Below, in pieces: positions 16,964 to 24,301 of a stretch of DNA of 55,176 nt. Both the position numbers and the translations under genes were made by a program. Where the stretch lies: contig JADCCX010000077.1 of assembly GCA_020252485.1 (NCBI GenBank), forward strand, positions 1 through 55,176, given 5' to 3'. The DNA comes from Methylocystis sp. GTDB lineage: Bacteria; Pseudomonadota; Alphaproteobacteria; Rhizobiales; Beijerinckiaceae. Position 1 is the stretch's first letter, and every line of letters starts with the position of its first letter. Under the pieces are notes generated by a model. That model saw only the letters and a list, made by a program, of their open reading frames with translations. It had not been told where the DNA came from and made no database searches.

Positions 16964-18364
16964 GCAAAAGCTTCCCGCCGATACCTAGTGCTGAAGGGCA
17001 ACACGTGGTGGTTCAAGCGGGACATTCCCGCTGCGATCCGCGCGACGATTGGTCGTGGCACCGCGTATCAAGTCAACCTAGGGACAGGCGACATTCGGGT
17101 TGCAGCCGAGCGCCGTGACGGACTCAAGAGGGAAACTGATCAGCTCTATTCCGACGCAAGGGCGGGGAAGCCCCTTACTGCGGCAAGGGACCGCCTCAGG
17201 GAAAGCGCAGAGGCTTGGGCCGCCGAACTTGCCAGCTACAGCCTTGACCCCATGGCGTGGTATGCGGCTGCCACAAGACAGTCGCCCCAAGACGTGGACC
17301 CCGCCGATGCGTTCGGGCCGCACGAGATAATCGAAGCTGAAGTGGAAAGGCTGAGGCGGGCGCATGGGGATGGGGCCGCAACCCGCTTTTCCCGGATAGC
17401 CTCGGGCCGCCCCTCGGTTGACCACTACTTGGACAGGTACCTCACGGAAGCGGGTCTGGCAGCCAAAACCACTAATGAGCGGCGCGGCTGCATTAGGCGG
17501 TTTGCACGGTGGGCAGAAACGGAAGGCCTCACCATTGCGGACATTTCAAGGGGCGTCGCCGGGCGCTACGTTAGCGCTGAGATAGCGGGCCGCAACAGGT
17601 CCACCGCAAACAAGCACCTGGGGGCGCTGAAGCTGTATTGGGACCACCTGATTAACCGGGGAGCGGTGACGGGGGAGAACCCATGGAAGGGGCAGCGAAG
17701 TGGCAGCCGAGCAAGGAGCGTCAGCCGCGACAGGACGCCGGACGAACGGGCCTTCACCGCCCCCGAAATGCGGGCGCTTCTCTCCTCCCCCTACCCCCGT
17801 GGGATGCGTTCGGAGTTTGAACCGCAGCTTCGCGACATGATGCGGATTGCGGCGCTATCGGGGATGCGTCTTGCCGAGATCGCAACGCTTAAGGTGTCGG
17901 AGTGCGTCATCGCCGGAGACGGGGGCGGATTGGGCTACTTCGATGTTACCCATGGCAAGACACGGGCGGCCCTGCGGAAGGTCCCCATTCATTCCGACGT
18001 GGCCCCAATTGTTGAAGCCCGGTTGAAGGCCAAGGGGGCGAACGATTGGCTTTTCCATGAGCTAGCCGGGGAGAAGAACGCGGGAGACGTCTTTGGTAAA
18101 CGCTTCGCCGCCTACCGAAAGAGGGTGGGCGTGGATGAGAGGGCTGAAGGCAAGCGCAGAAGCCTTGTCAACTTCCACTCATTCCGCCGCTGGTTCATCA
18201 CAGAAGCCGAGCGGGCTGGGCAGATGGTCCATATCATTTCCGCCATCGCGGGTCATGAGGATGGGCGGCAGAGCATGGCCCTTGGCACCTATTCGGGTGG
18301 CCCCTCGGAAGCCCAACTGAAGGCGTGCGTCGAGGCGGTGAAGCTCCCTAAACCGCTCCCGTAA
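16961..18364 (+). CDS. Tyrosine recombinase (phage-type integrase)
   Basis: The 467-residue integrase would catalyse integration and excision at the tRNA-Ala site. It has an N-terminal arm-binding-like region (RRYLVLKGNTWWFKRDIPAA), a central core-binding domain (about residues 145-225), and a catalytic domain with the first arginine in ALSGMRLAEIATLK, HSFRRWF (H-x-x-R), AGHEDG (second H) and the tyrosine in LGTYSGG near the C-terminus. Length and residues look intact. The start given is TTG at 16961; no good ribosome-binding site is seen, and an alternative start nearby is possible. A 14-G tract follows the stop codon. Confidence 0.9.
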   Translation: MAKASRRYLVLKGNTWWFKRDIPAAIRATIGRGTAYQVNLGTGDIRVAAERRDGLKRETDQLYSDARAGKPLTAARDRLRESAEAWAAELASYSLDPMAWYAAATRQSPQDVDPADAFGPHEIIEAEVERLRRAHGDGAATRFSRIASGRPSVDHYLDRYLTEAGLAAKTTNERRGCIRRFARWAETEGLTIADISRGVAGRYVSAEIAGRNRSTANKHLGALKLYWDHLINRGAVTGENPWKGQRSGSRARSVSRDRTPDERAFTAPEMRALLSSPYPRGMRSEFEPQLRDMMRIAALSGMRLAEIATLKVSECVIAGDGGGLGYFDVTHGKTRAALRKVPIHSDVAPIVEARLKAKGANDWLFHELAGEKNAGDVFGKRFAAYRKRVGVDERAEGKRRSLVNFHSFRRWFITEAERAGQMVHIISAIAGHEDGRQSMALGTYSGGPSEAQLKACVEAVKLPKPLP

Positions 18365-18368
18365 AAGC

Positions 18369-18382
18369 GGGGGGGGGGGGGG
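18369..18382 (+). repeat. 14-base G homopolymer
   Basis: An uninterrupted run of 14 G lies between the integrase stop and the next promoter. Such runs are prone to slippage in replication and to sequencing error. No other run of this length was noticed in the window. Confidence 0.9.
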
Positions 18383-18384
18383 CA

Positions 18385-18440
18385 TTGACAAGCGGCCCAA
18401 TCGGGGGATATTCCTACGAATAGGTTATCCTACCTATTCG
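18385..18440 (+). promoter_or_regulatory. Promoter with palindromic operator before the 90-residue ORF
   Basis: TTGACA (18385-18390), an 18-bp spacer and TATTCC (18409-18414) form a sigma-70-like promoter. CGAATAGG (18417-18424) and CCTATTCG (18433-18440) are a perfect inverted repeat with an 8-base spacer, just after the -10 box, where a bound dimer would block transcription. Confidence 0.6.
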
Positions 18441-18465
18441 AGAACATCTCCGAAAGGTAGCGATC

Positions 18466-18738
18466 ATGACCCCCTTAAGCCTCCCGCCCCTTCCCTTGCA
18501 CCTGATCTTCCCTAGCCGTCCGTATGGATTTGACACGGCGTGGTCCTTCCTCTTGCGTGAAGAGCCCGCAACGCTGGCGCTGATGAGAGACGCGGTAGAG
18601 GGGCTGGCCTCTGAGCTCGATCGGGCGCGGCTCATTGCCGATGCCAGCGGCTTTACGAGCAGCGAGGGTGACCGCGTTGTAGCCTATCCCATGGCAGTCT
18701 GGCAGGCTGTGTTTCCTGCCCATGGTGAGGAGGATTAA
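18466..18738 (+). CDS. Unknown 90-residue protein of the element
   Basis: This ORF is the first gene behind the promoter with the CGAATAGG palindrome, with AAAGG upstream of its ATG. The protein has a hydrophobic, proline-rich start (PLSLPPLPLHLIFPS) and a charged middle (LMRDAVEGLASELDRARLIA). I do not recognise a family. The length and the nearby palindrome would suit a small regulator or excisionase-like protein, but no helix-turn-helix is evident. Confidence 0.55.
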   Translation: MTPLSLPPLPLHLIFPSRPYGFDTAWSFLLREEPATLALMRDAVEGLASELDRARLIADASGFTSSEGDRVVAYPMAVWQAVFPAHGEED

Positions 18739-18819
18739 CGCTCCCATTAGCCAGCCGCGAATTGATGCCTTTACCGCCCGTTGCGGATTTAACACCCCGA
18801 CTAGCTATACACACCTCAC

Positions 18820-18846
18820 AGCCCGGCCAATGCGCCGGGCTTTCTC
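18820..18846 (+). terminator. Rho-independent terminator inside the element
   Basis: AGCCCGGC (18820-18827) pairs perfectly with GCCGGGCT (18834-18841) around CAATGC, followed by TTCTC. It lies after the 90-residue ORF and upstream of the conserved RNase H domain. This argues that RNase H translation starts after it rather than at the ATG at 18722. Confidence 0.65.
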
Positions 18847-18865
18847 ATGTCACCTACAGGTACCT

Positions 18866-19414
18866 TTGAACACCTCACCACACCCTCAGACCCCCGTCAG
18901 TGCCGCACGGGACCAATGCGGACACAACTACCCATCGCCAGAGAATGCCCATGACGCTGGAACCTTCACGGTTCACGCTGACGGCTCTTGTCTGGGCAAT
19001 CCCGGCCCCGGCGGCTGGGCCATCGTCATCACCCGCCCTGATGGCTCTCAGACGCACTGCGAAGGCCCCCTAGAGGCCACAACCAACAACCGGGCGGAAC
19101 TCATTGCAGCGCTACAGGCTCTCCTAGAGCTCCCCAGAGACGCTACAGGCACCATCCGGATGGACAGCCGGTATGTGGTGGATGGGATCAACCTTCACCG
19201 GTATGAGTGGGAGCGGCGCGGCTTCAAGACTGCCAAGGGGCAGGGCGTTGCTAACCCAGACTTGTGGAAGGCACTCTTCCCGCTGGCGGATGCGAGGCCG
19301 GGCATTAGCTTCCGCTGGACCGCTGGCCATGCCGGGAACCCCGGTAATGAACTCGCGGATACACTGGCGCGGACTGAGGCCCTGAAGGCCAAGAGTGGGA
19401 TGATGCGCCAATGA
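18866..19414 (+). CDS. Ribonuclease HI
   Basis: RNase HI removes the RNA strand of RNA-DNA hybrids. The domain begins at FTVHADGSCLGNPGPGGWAI and shows the four catalytic acids in order: D in HADGSC, E in NNRAELIAAL, D in RMDSRYVVDG, and D in NELADTLA, plus WTAGHAGNPGNE. The frame is open from ATG 18722, but that would run through a terminator and add an atypical tail. TTG at 18866, with ACAGG just upstream, gives 182 residues and is my choice with moderate certainty. The stop overlaps the next start (ATGA). A copy on a mobile element may process replication or recombination intermediates. Confidence 0.8.
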   Translation: MNTSPHPQTPVSAARDQCGHNYPSPENAHDAGTFTVHADGSCLGNPGPGGWAIVITRPDGSQTHCEGPLEATTNNRAELIAALQALLELPRDATGTIRMDSRYVVDGINLHRYEWERRGFKTAKGQGVANPDLWKALFPLADARPGISFRWTAGHAGNPGNELADTLARTEALKAKSGMMRQ

Positions 19415-20118
19415 CGGGATGGGGCTACGGCCTATCGGACGCCTCTGGGGGGCGGCTAGTCACTCTAGACAGCATTCTCACGGTCCCCGGATGGCAGGTT
19501 AGGACACGCCTAAACGCCCCCACCGTGCGGCGCTATGCCGATCTAATGGAGCGTGGGCAGAGCCTCCCGCCCATCAAGGTGGCCACCATCGGGGGCAAGC
19601 TCTACCTGATGGACGGTGCGCACCGCATGGAAGCCGCGCGGCTAGCGGGGAGGATCGGCATTCCGGCTGAGATTGTCGAAGGCCTCTCTGAAGCGGATGC
19701 CCGCTGGGAAGCGGCAAGCGCCAACTTGACCCACGGCCTGCCGCTGAAGCCCAAAGAGCACCGGGCGGTGTTCCGGGCCTTTGTCGAGGCGGGGAAGCAC
19801 CGCAAGGGTGGCCGCTATCACTCTTACCGGGAGATGGCGAGCGACCTGGGTGGCATCCGCGCCCACACCACCCTCCGTAACTGGATGAAGAAGGACTTCC
19901 CGAAGATCGCGAAGGCCATGGGCGATGATGAAGCGCGGTGGTCTGGCGGCCGTGGGGAACCCCCCTCAGGGCGGCATATCGATGCTGGCCGAACGGCTCT
20001 AGAGGGGCACGTTAGAGGCCTGAAAGCGCTCTTTGACGCGCTACCTGATGCAGAGAAGCCCGCGTTCCGAGCGGCATTCAAGAGCATTTGGCGGGGACCC
20101 ATACATGAACCGTTCTAA
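19411..20118 (+). CDS. ParB N-terminal-like (ParB/Srx fold) protein
   Basis: The 235-residue protein has a ParB-like N-terminal domain: VTLDSILTVPGWQVRTRLNA, LPPIKVATIGGKLYLMDGAH, RMEAARLAGRIGIPAEIVEG. DGAHRMEAA corresponds to the phosphate-binding GxxR-type box of the ParB/sulfiredoxin superfamily. A helical middle region may bind DNA (SYREMASDLGGIRAHTTLRN), and the C-terminus is unassigned. It is translationally coupled to RNase HI by a 4-bp overlap. Free-standing proteins of this type occur in phages and islands as nucleases, CTPases or regulators; there is no ParA gene here, so plasmid-style partition is unlikely. Confidence 0.7.
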   Translation: MTGWGYGLSDASGGRLVTLDSILTVPGWQVRTRLNAPTVRRYADLMERGQSLPPIKVATIGGKLYLMDGAHRMEAARLAGRIGIPAEIVEGLSEADARWEAASANLTHGLPLKPKEHRAVFRAFVEAGKHRKGGRYHSYREMASDLGGIRAHTTLRNWMKKDFPKIAKAMGDDEARWSGGRGEPPSGRHIDAGRTALEGHVRGLKALFDALPDAEKPAFRAAFKSIWRGPIHEPF

Positions 20119-20438
20119 CGGCTGTTCAATTTGAACACCTACAGTGAACGCCGAGCGGCTATTCCCCCATAAGATCAACAGCTTACGACCCTTTCGAGGG
20201 ACGTGCGTTTTCCATCCCGCCGAGACGGTAGCCGCCAGCCTCTTGCGCTGTAGAGCCGTTTCGGCGGGAAGGCCCCCGAATTTTTGGCGGAAACATCCGT
20301 GAGCGGTACTCCGCAATTGCCGCCTAATGGGTTTCCCCCATGCCGCCCGTCCGGCCCCATCCCCTTCGTGGGCTTCCCCGGAAATCTGAGCGGCCTTCGC
20401 CCCGCGCTAACCCGCTCCGCAACGGCCTTAACGTTTCA
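20119..20438 (+). other. Non-coding region of the element with palindrome and long hairpin
   Basis: About 320 bases without a gene. GTTCAA-T-TTGAAC at 20124-20136 is a perfect 13-bp palindrome right after the ParB-like gene; TTTGAACACCT also occurs near 18866. TCCCGCCGAGACGG (20215-20228) pairs with CCGTTTCGGCGGGA (20256-20269) over 14 positions with one G-T pair and a 27-base loop, followed shortly by a T run (20281-20285). It could be a terminator, a structured RNA or an origin-like site. Confidence 0.55.
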
Positions 20439-20477
20439 GTCAACGACCGTTGACACAAACGATAAAGGGTGTATGCC
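20439..20477 (+). promoter_or_regulatory. Promoter with palindromic operator before the serine recombinase genes
   Basis: GTCAACG-AC-CGTTGAC (20439-20454) is a perfect 16-bp palindrome whose right arm contains the -35 box TTGACA (20450-20455). TATGCC at 20472-20477 with 16-bp spacing is a weak -10. A dimeric repressor at this site would block RNA polymerase directly. Confidence 0.6.
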
Positions 20478-20504
20478 TCCTCTGGTTCATCCAAGAGGCA
20501 ACCC

Positions 20505-20585
20505 ATGGAACTCCTTCTTCTCTACCTAGCATGCATCGTCGGCCTCTGGCTCTTCGCAGCCTTCCTGCACCACCTCCAACTCTGA
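20505..20585 (+). CDS. Small hydrophobic ORF (26 residues)
   Basis: ATG at 20505, preceded by AAGAGGCA, encodes MELLLLYLACIVGLWLFAAF plus six residues (LHHLQL), then TGA. Nearly the whole peptide would form one membrane helix. It is the first ORF behind the palindromic promoter and ends 9 bases before the serine recombinase start, so it could act as a leader for coupling or be a real small membrane protein. No family can be assigned at this length. Confidence 0.45.
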   Translation: MELLLLYLACIVGLWLFAAFLHHLQL

Positions 20586-20594
20586 GGCCGGGCC

Positions 20595-21293
20595 ATGTCA
20601 AACGCCGGGACATTCATCGCCTACTTTCGCGTCTCCACCGCCAAGCAGGGCCTATCAGGCTTGGGAGTGGATGCGCAGCGGGACGCCGTGCAACGCTACC
20701 TCAATGGGGGCGATTGGCGGATCATCAGCGAATTCACGGAAGTCGAAAGCGGAAGGCGCAGCGACCGCCCCGCCCTAGAGAAGGCCCTTGCCGCTGCTAG
20801 GCTACATCGCGCGTCGCTTGTTGTGGCGAAGGTAGACAGGCTCACGCGCTCTCTCGCCTTCCTGTCGCGCCTCTTGGAAGCGGGCGTGGATGTTCGCTTC
20901 GCGGACCTGCCCGCAATCGAAGGACCTACGGGCCGCTTCCTGCTGCAACAAATGGCAGCGGTTGCGGAGCTAGAGGCAGGGATGATTTCAACCCGGACCA
21001 AGCAGGCTCTTGCCGCTGCAAAGGCCCGTGGAAAGGCCCTGGGGGGTAGTCGCGGCGTGGTGCCGTCCAATGAGGCCCGTGAGGCCAGCGTGTCCGTCCG
21101 GGCGGGGAAGGCCCGGCAAAGGGCCGCCGATCTAGCGCCGGTTTTGGCGAGGCTGCACGATGAGGGGGTTACCTCTCTCAACAGCCTAGCGAAGGCACTG
21201 ACCGAACAGGGCATCCCCACCGCGAAAGGACAGGGACCATGGACGGCAGTACAGGTGGCGAGAGTGCGGGCAAAGCTCGCGGCAAAATGCTAA
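20595..21293 (+). CDS. Serine recombinase (resolvase/invertase family)
   Basis: The 232-residue protein has the catalytic serine S14 in AYFRVSTAKQG. Supporting segments are LVVAKVDRLTRSLAFLSRLL (catalytic arginines) and ELEAGMISTRTKQALAAAKA (E-helix region). The C-terminal half carries a short DNA-binding region (VTSLNSLAKALTEQGIPTAK and GPWTAVQVARVRAKL) typical of small resolvases and of phage-borne serine recombinases. It is intact, unlike the resolvase-like genes near 12-14 kb. It sits close to the right end of an element that already has a tyrosine integrase; it may resolve multimers, invert a segment, or be left from another element. Confidence 0.85.
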   Translation: MSNAGTFIAYFRVSTAKQGLSGLGVDAQRDAVQRYLNGGDWRIISEFTEVESGRRSDRPALEKALAAARLHRASLVVAKVDRLTRSLAFLSRLLEAGVDVRFADLPAIEGPTGRFLLQQMAAVAELEAGMISTRTKQALAAAKARGKALGGSRGVVPSNEAREASVSVRAGKARQRAADLAPVLARLHDEGVTSLNSLAKALTEQGIPTAKGQGPWTAVQVARVRAKLAAKC

Positions 21294-21367
21294 GCATCCG
21301 TGCGTGAGCCCCTATTTTTTTCGGGTAGACCTGCAAAGCGTGCCGAGATAACGCCCGCGGTGCGCGG

Positions 21368-21400
21368 TTGGTCTGAATGATTGGTCTGAATTGGTCTGAG
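21368..21400 (+). repeat. TTGGTCTGAA repeats inside right end (possible integrase arm sites)
   Basis: TTGGTCTGAA occurs at 21368-21377 and 21381-21390, and TTGGTCTGAG at 21391-21400, all in the same orientation as the two copies at 16938-16963. They lie 64-96 bp inside the right core site. Matching sets inside both ends support a role in integrase binding. Confidence 0.6.
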
Positions 21401-21463
21401 GGGAAACCGATAGTTACCCCTAACCCATTGATCCCGCTTCGTTTTTCTGACCACTAGAAAAAC

Positions 21464-21539
<76 letters not shown>

Positions 21540-21645
21540 ACACGGGTTCCGGTCCTGGGTCTCGATGGCCGGAGCGTTGCGTCAAGCGGCTTCCCGCCGG
21601 ACGCGGTCGTTTCTCACAAGCGGCCTGCAACCGCAAGCGCTAAAA

Positions 21646-22032
21646 TCAGACTTCGTCCTCGCCTTCGATCTCGCCATCGATGAGGCCGGTGACGTCGTCG
21701 CCTTCCTCTTCTTCCTCAAGGAAGGTGTCATCATCGTCGGCGGCGACGATTTCGTCATCGATCTCGATATCGTCGGCGACCACGTCCTTGGCGTCCGTCG
21801 CCTCGGCATCTTCAAGGGGAACGAATTCGGCCGCCGCGGCGACCGGATCGGCAGCCGCATCCTCTTCTTCATCGTCATTGGCGGCAACGACGGCCTTCGA
21901 CAGAGGCTCGAAAGCCGAGCGCGGCCAGGTTTCGCCGGAATAGGGCGAGACGATCGGGTCGCGGTTCAGATCATAGAATTTGCGCCCCGTCGTGGGGCAA
22001 ACGCGTTTCGTTCCAAGTTCAGGTTTTGCCAA
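21646..22032 (-). CDS. TIGR02300 (FYDLN-acid) family protein
   Basis: This is a 128-residue protein with a conserved head (MAKPELGTKRVCPTTGRKFY, then DLNRDPIVSPYSGE) containing the FYDLN signature. A long acidic tail follows, rich in Asp, Glu and Ala and ending IDGEIEGEDEV. Family members are found in alphaproteobacteria; the function is not known. In many Hyphomicrobiales this gene is beside aroA-cmk-rpsA; here cmk is the next gene, in divergent orientation. Confidence 0.9.
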   Translation of the reverse strand: MAKPELGTKRVCPTTGRKFYDLNRDPIVSPYSGETWPRSAFEPLSKAVVAANDDEEEDAAADPVAAAAEFVPLEDAEATDAKDVVADDIEIDDEIVAADDDDTFLEEEEEGDDVTGLIDGEIEGEDEV

Positions 22033-22524
22033 GGGGCTCTCCTGGGAAAAAGGGGGATGCAGCGATGGGCTGAGAGAAACTGTCGCCTAGTCTGGCGAAT
22101 CCGGAGTGTCAACAACCAATGTGCCGGCCCCAGGGCTCATGAATCCGGGTTATCATGCGGGCTCCATCCCTCCCCTTGACGGGGAGGGTCGGCGGCGAAA
22201 GCTGCCGGGGAGGGGTGATCATGAGGGTGAAAACAAGGAAAAGCCCCCCACCCGGCCCTTCCCCCGGATCAAGTCCGGGGTCCGGGCCACCCGCCCCGCA
22301 AGGGGGCGGGATGGGTGCTCCGGGATGGGTGCTCATGGAGGCAATCGTTAAGCCGGGTTCGGGGCCATGTGGTCAGGCCTGGCCAGGACGGTCAGAACCG
22401 AATGTCCAGGATACACAACGATGGAAGGGCAACCGCCCTTGCATCGCAGGCAGGCCATGCTAAGCGACCGGCGCAGCGTCCGGATGGGGGCTGCCGCTTG
22501 TGTTGCCAAGAGGTCAGCCGGGTC
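22033..22524. other. Intergenic region with GC-rich palindromic repeats where aroA might be expected
   Basis: About 490 bases without a credible gene. It holds several palindromes, including CCTCCCCTTGACGGGGAGG (about 22170-22188), CCGGATCAAGTCCGG (about 22265-22279) and CCGCCCCGCAAGGGGGCGG (about 22291-22309). The repeats are of the same general kind as in the 28-kb block. In related genomes aroA commonly separates the FYDLN gene and cmk; nothing resembling it is present. Confidence 0.6.
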
Positions 22525-23136
22525 ATGATCATCGCCATCGACGGGCCGGCTGCCTCGGGAAAAGGCACGCTCGCCAAGCGGATCGCCAAGCATCTCGCAC
22601 TGCCCCATCTCGATACCGGCCTGCTTTACCGCGCAGTAGGGCAGCGCATGCTCGACGCCGGCGAGGCGCTCGACAACGAGGAAGCCGCCACCAGGCTTGC
22701 CGAAGCGCTGACGGTGGATTGGCTCGCCGATGCGCGGCTGCGCTCGGCCGAGGCGGGAAAAGCCGCGACCGCCATCGCGATCATCCCGGCTTTGCGCAGC
22801 GCTCTGCGCCAGTTTCAGGTGGATTTCGCCCGGCAGCCGGGCGGCGCTGTGCTCGACGGACGCGATATCGGCACTGTCATCGCGCCGGAGGCCGACGTGA
22901 AGATCTGGGTGACCGCCTCGCCCGCCGTGCGCGGCAGGCGTCGCTTCCTGGAGCTGTCCCCCCGCGATCCGACTGTCAGCGAGGCGCAGCTGATCGCCGA
23001 TCTCGAAGCCCGCGACGCCCGCGATGCGCCCAACATGGTGCGTGCGCCGGATGCGTTCGTGCTCGACACGACCGATCTCGACCGCGACGCGGTGCTCGAG
23101 GCGGCGCTCGCCATCATCGCGGCGGGCCGGCCATAG
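22525..23136 (+). CDS. cmk: Cytidylate kinase
   Basis: The enzyme phosphorylates CMP and dCMP with ATP in pyrimidine nucleotide synthesis. The 203-residue protein begins MIIAIDGPAASGKGTLAKRI (P-loop), followed by LDTGLLYRAVG (nucleotide monophosphate site), VLDGRDIGTVIAPEADVKIW and the lid region RGRRRFLEL. The frame is open upstream to 22315, but the ATG at 22525 opens the family's normal N-terminus. The usual downstream partner rpsA is absent; a dehydratase-family gene follows. Confidence 0.92.
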   Translation: MIIAIDGPAASGKGTLAKRIAKHLALPHLDTGLLYRAVGQRMLDAGEALDNEEAATRLAEALTVDWLADARLRSAEAGKAATAIAIIPALRSALRQFQVDFARQPGGAVLDGRDIGTVIAPEADVKIWVTASPAVRGRRRFLELSPRDPTVSEAQLIADLEARDARDAPNMVRAPDAFVLDTTDLDRDAVLEAALAIIAAGRP

Positions 23137-23248
23137 CGGGAAGCCGATCCACCGCTTTCAACGATCGTGGCCAACAGCGATGCCCGGTTGACGGGTCCGC
23201 AACCGAGGCAGAATGTGGCTTCCCAACGCCATTGCCGGAGTCGCGCCA

Positions 23249-24271
23249 ATGTCCGCCGCCAGCCCATCCTCCGCCGTTTCGCCTTTCGCCATCGCCTTCG
23301 CCGATGTCGAGGCGGCGGCGCTCCGCATCCGGGGCAAGGCGGTGATCACGCCGCTCTTGTCGGCGCCCGATCTCGACGAGCGGACGGGCGGACGCATCCT
23401 CGTCAAGGCGGAGCCTCTGCAGCAGACCGGCTCCTTCAAATTCCGCGGCGCCTACAACCGGATCTCGCAGCTGACGCCCGATGAATGCCGGCGGGGAGTC
23501 GTGGCCTATTCGTCCGGCAACCATGCGCAGGGCGTCGCCTATGCGGCGCGCAGCTTCGGCGTGAAGGCGACGATCATCATGCCGAAGGATTCGCCGCGCC
23601 TGAAGATCGACAACACCCGCGGCTACGGGGCGGAGGTCATCCTCTACGACCGCTTCGGCGAGAGCCGCGAGGCGATCGGCCAGCGTATTTCCGACGAGAC
23701 CGGCGCGGTGCTCGTGCCGCCCTATGACGATCCGCATATCATGGCCGGGCAGGGCACGATTGGCATCGAGATGGTGCGCCAGGCGGCCGATCTGGGCCTG
23801 ACCTTCGACAGCGTTCTCTGCTGCTGCGGCGGCGGCGGATTGATGTCCGGCCTGGCGACCGCGGTCAGCTTTCTCAGCCCCTCGACCGCGCTCTACGCAG
23901 TTGAGCCGGAGAACTACGATGACACGAAGCGGTCACTGGAAAGCGGTGAGCGGCTGTCGAACGCGCCGCAGCCGATGTCGATCTGCGATGCGATCGTGAC
24001 GCCCACGCCGGGCAAGCTGACCTTTCCGATCAACATGGCCAAGCTCGCGGGCGGCCTCGCCGTCAGCGATCAGGAGGCGGCGGAAGCGGTCGCCTATGCG
24101 GCGCGCGTGCTCAAGATCACCGTCGAGCCTGGCGGCGCCGTGGCGCTTGCGGCGGTGCTTTCCGGCAAACTCGATTGCAAGGACAGGATCATCGGCGTCG
24201 TCTGCTCGGGCGGCAACATCGATCCGGCCTTCCACGCGGCGATCCTGGCGGCGGATGGCCTCCCGGCCTGA
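23249..24271 (+). CDS. PLP-dependent threonine/serine dehydratase-family protein
   Basis: The 340-residue fold-type II PLP enzyme deaminates or racemises a hydroxy amino acid. The PLP lysine is in QQTGSFKFRGAYNRI, the serine-asparagine loop is YSSGNHAQGVAYAAR, the phosphate-binding glycine loop is CCCGGGGLMSGLA, and the C-terminal CSGGNID matches the family. It lacks an ACT domain, so it is probably not allosteric; threonine dehydratase, serine racemase or hydroxyaspartate dehydratase are all possible. GGAG lies eight bases before the ATG at 23249. A second family member follows 155 bp downstream. Confidence 0.85.
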   Translation: MSAASPSSAVSPFAIAFADVEAAALRIRGKAVITPLLSAPDLDERTGGRILVKAEPLQQTGSFKFRGAYNRISQLTPDECRRGVVAYSSGNHAQGVAYAARSFGVKATIIMPKDSPRLKIDNTRGYGAEVILYDRFGESREAIGQRISDETGAVLVPPYDDPHIMAGQGTIGIEMVRQAADLGLTFDSVLCCCGGGGLMSGLATAVSFLSPSTALYAVEPENYDDTKRSLESGERLSNAPQPMSICDAIVTPTPGKLTFPINMAKLAGGLAVSDQEAAEAVAYAARVLKITVEPGGAVALAAVLSGKLDCKDRIIGVVCSGGNIDPAFHAAILAADGLPA

Positions 24272-24301
24272 GGCGTTGCCGTATTCTGATATCCCATTAC
24301 G

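Noticed and set aside
18722-18865. RNase HI start at ATG 18722
   Set aside because: It would place a rho-independent terminator inside the gene and overlap the previous ORF without a ribosome-binding site.
18466-19414. Toxin-antitoxin pair in the element
   Set aside because: The 90-residue protein has no recognisable antitoxin or toxin motif, and RNase HI is not a known toxin.
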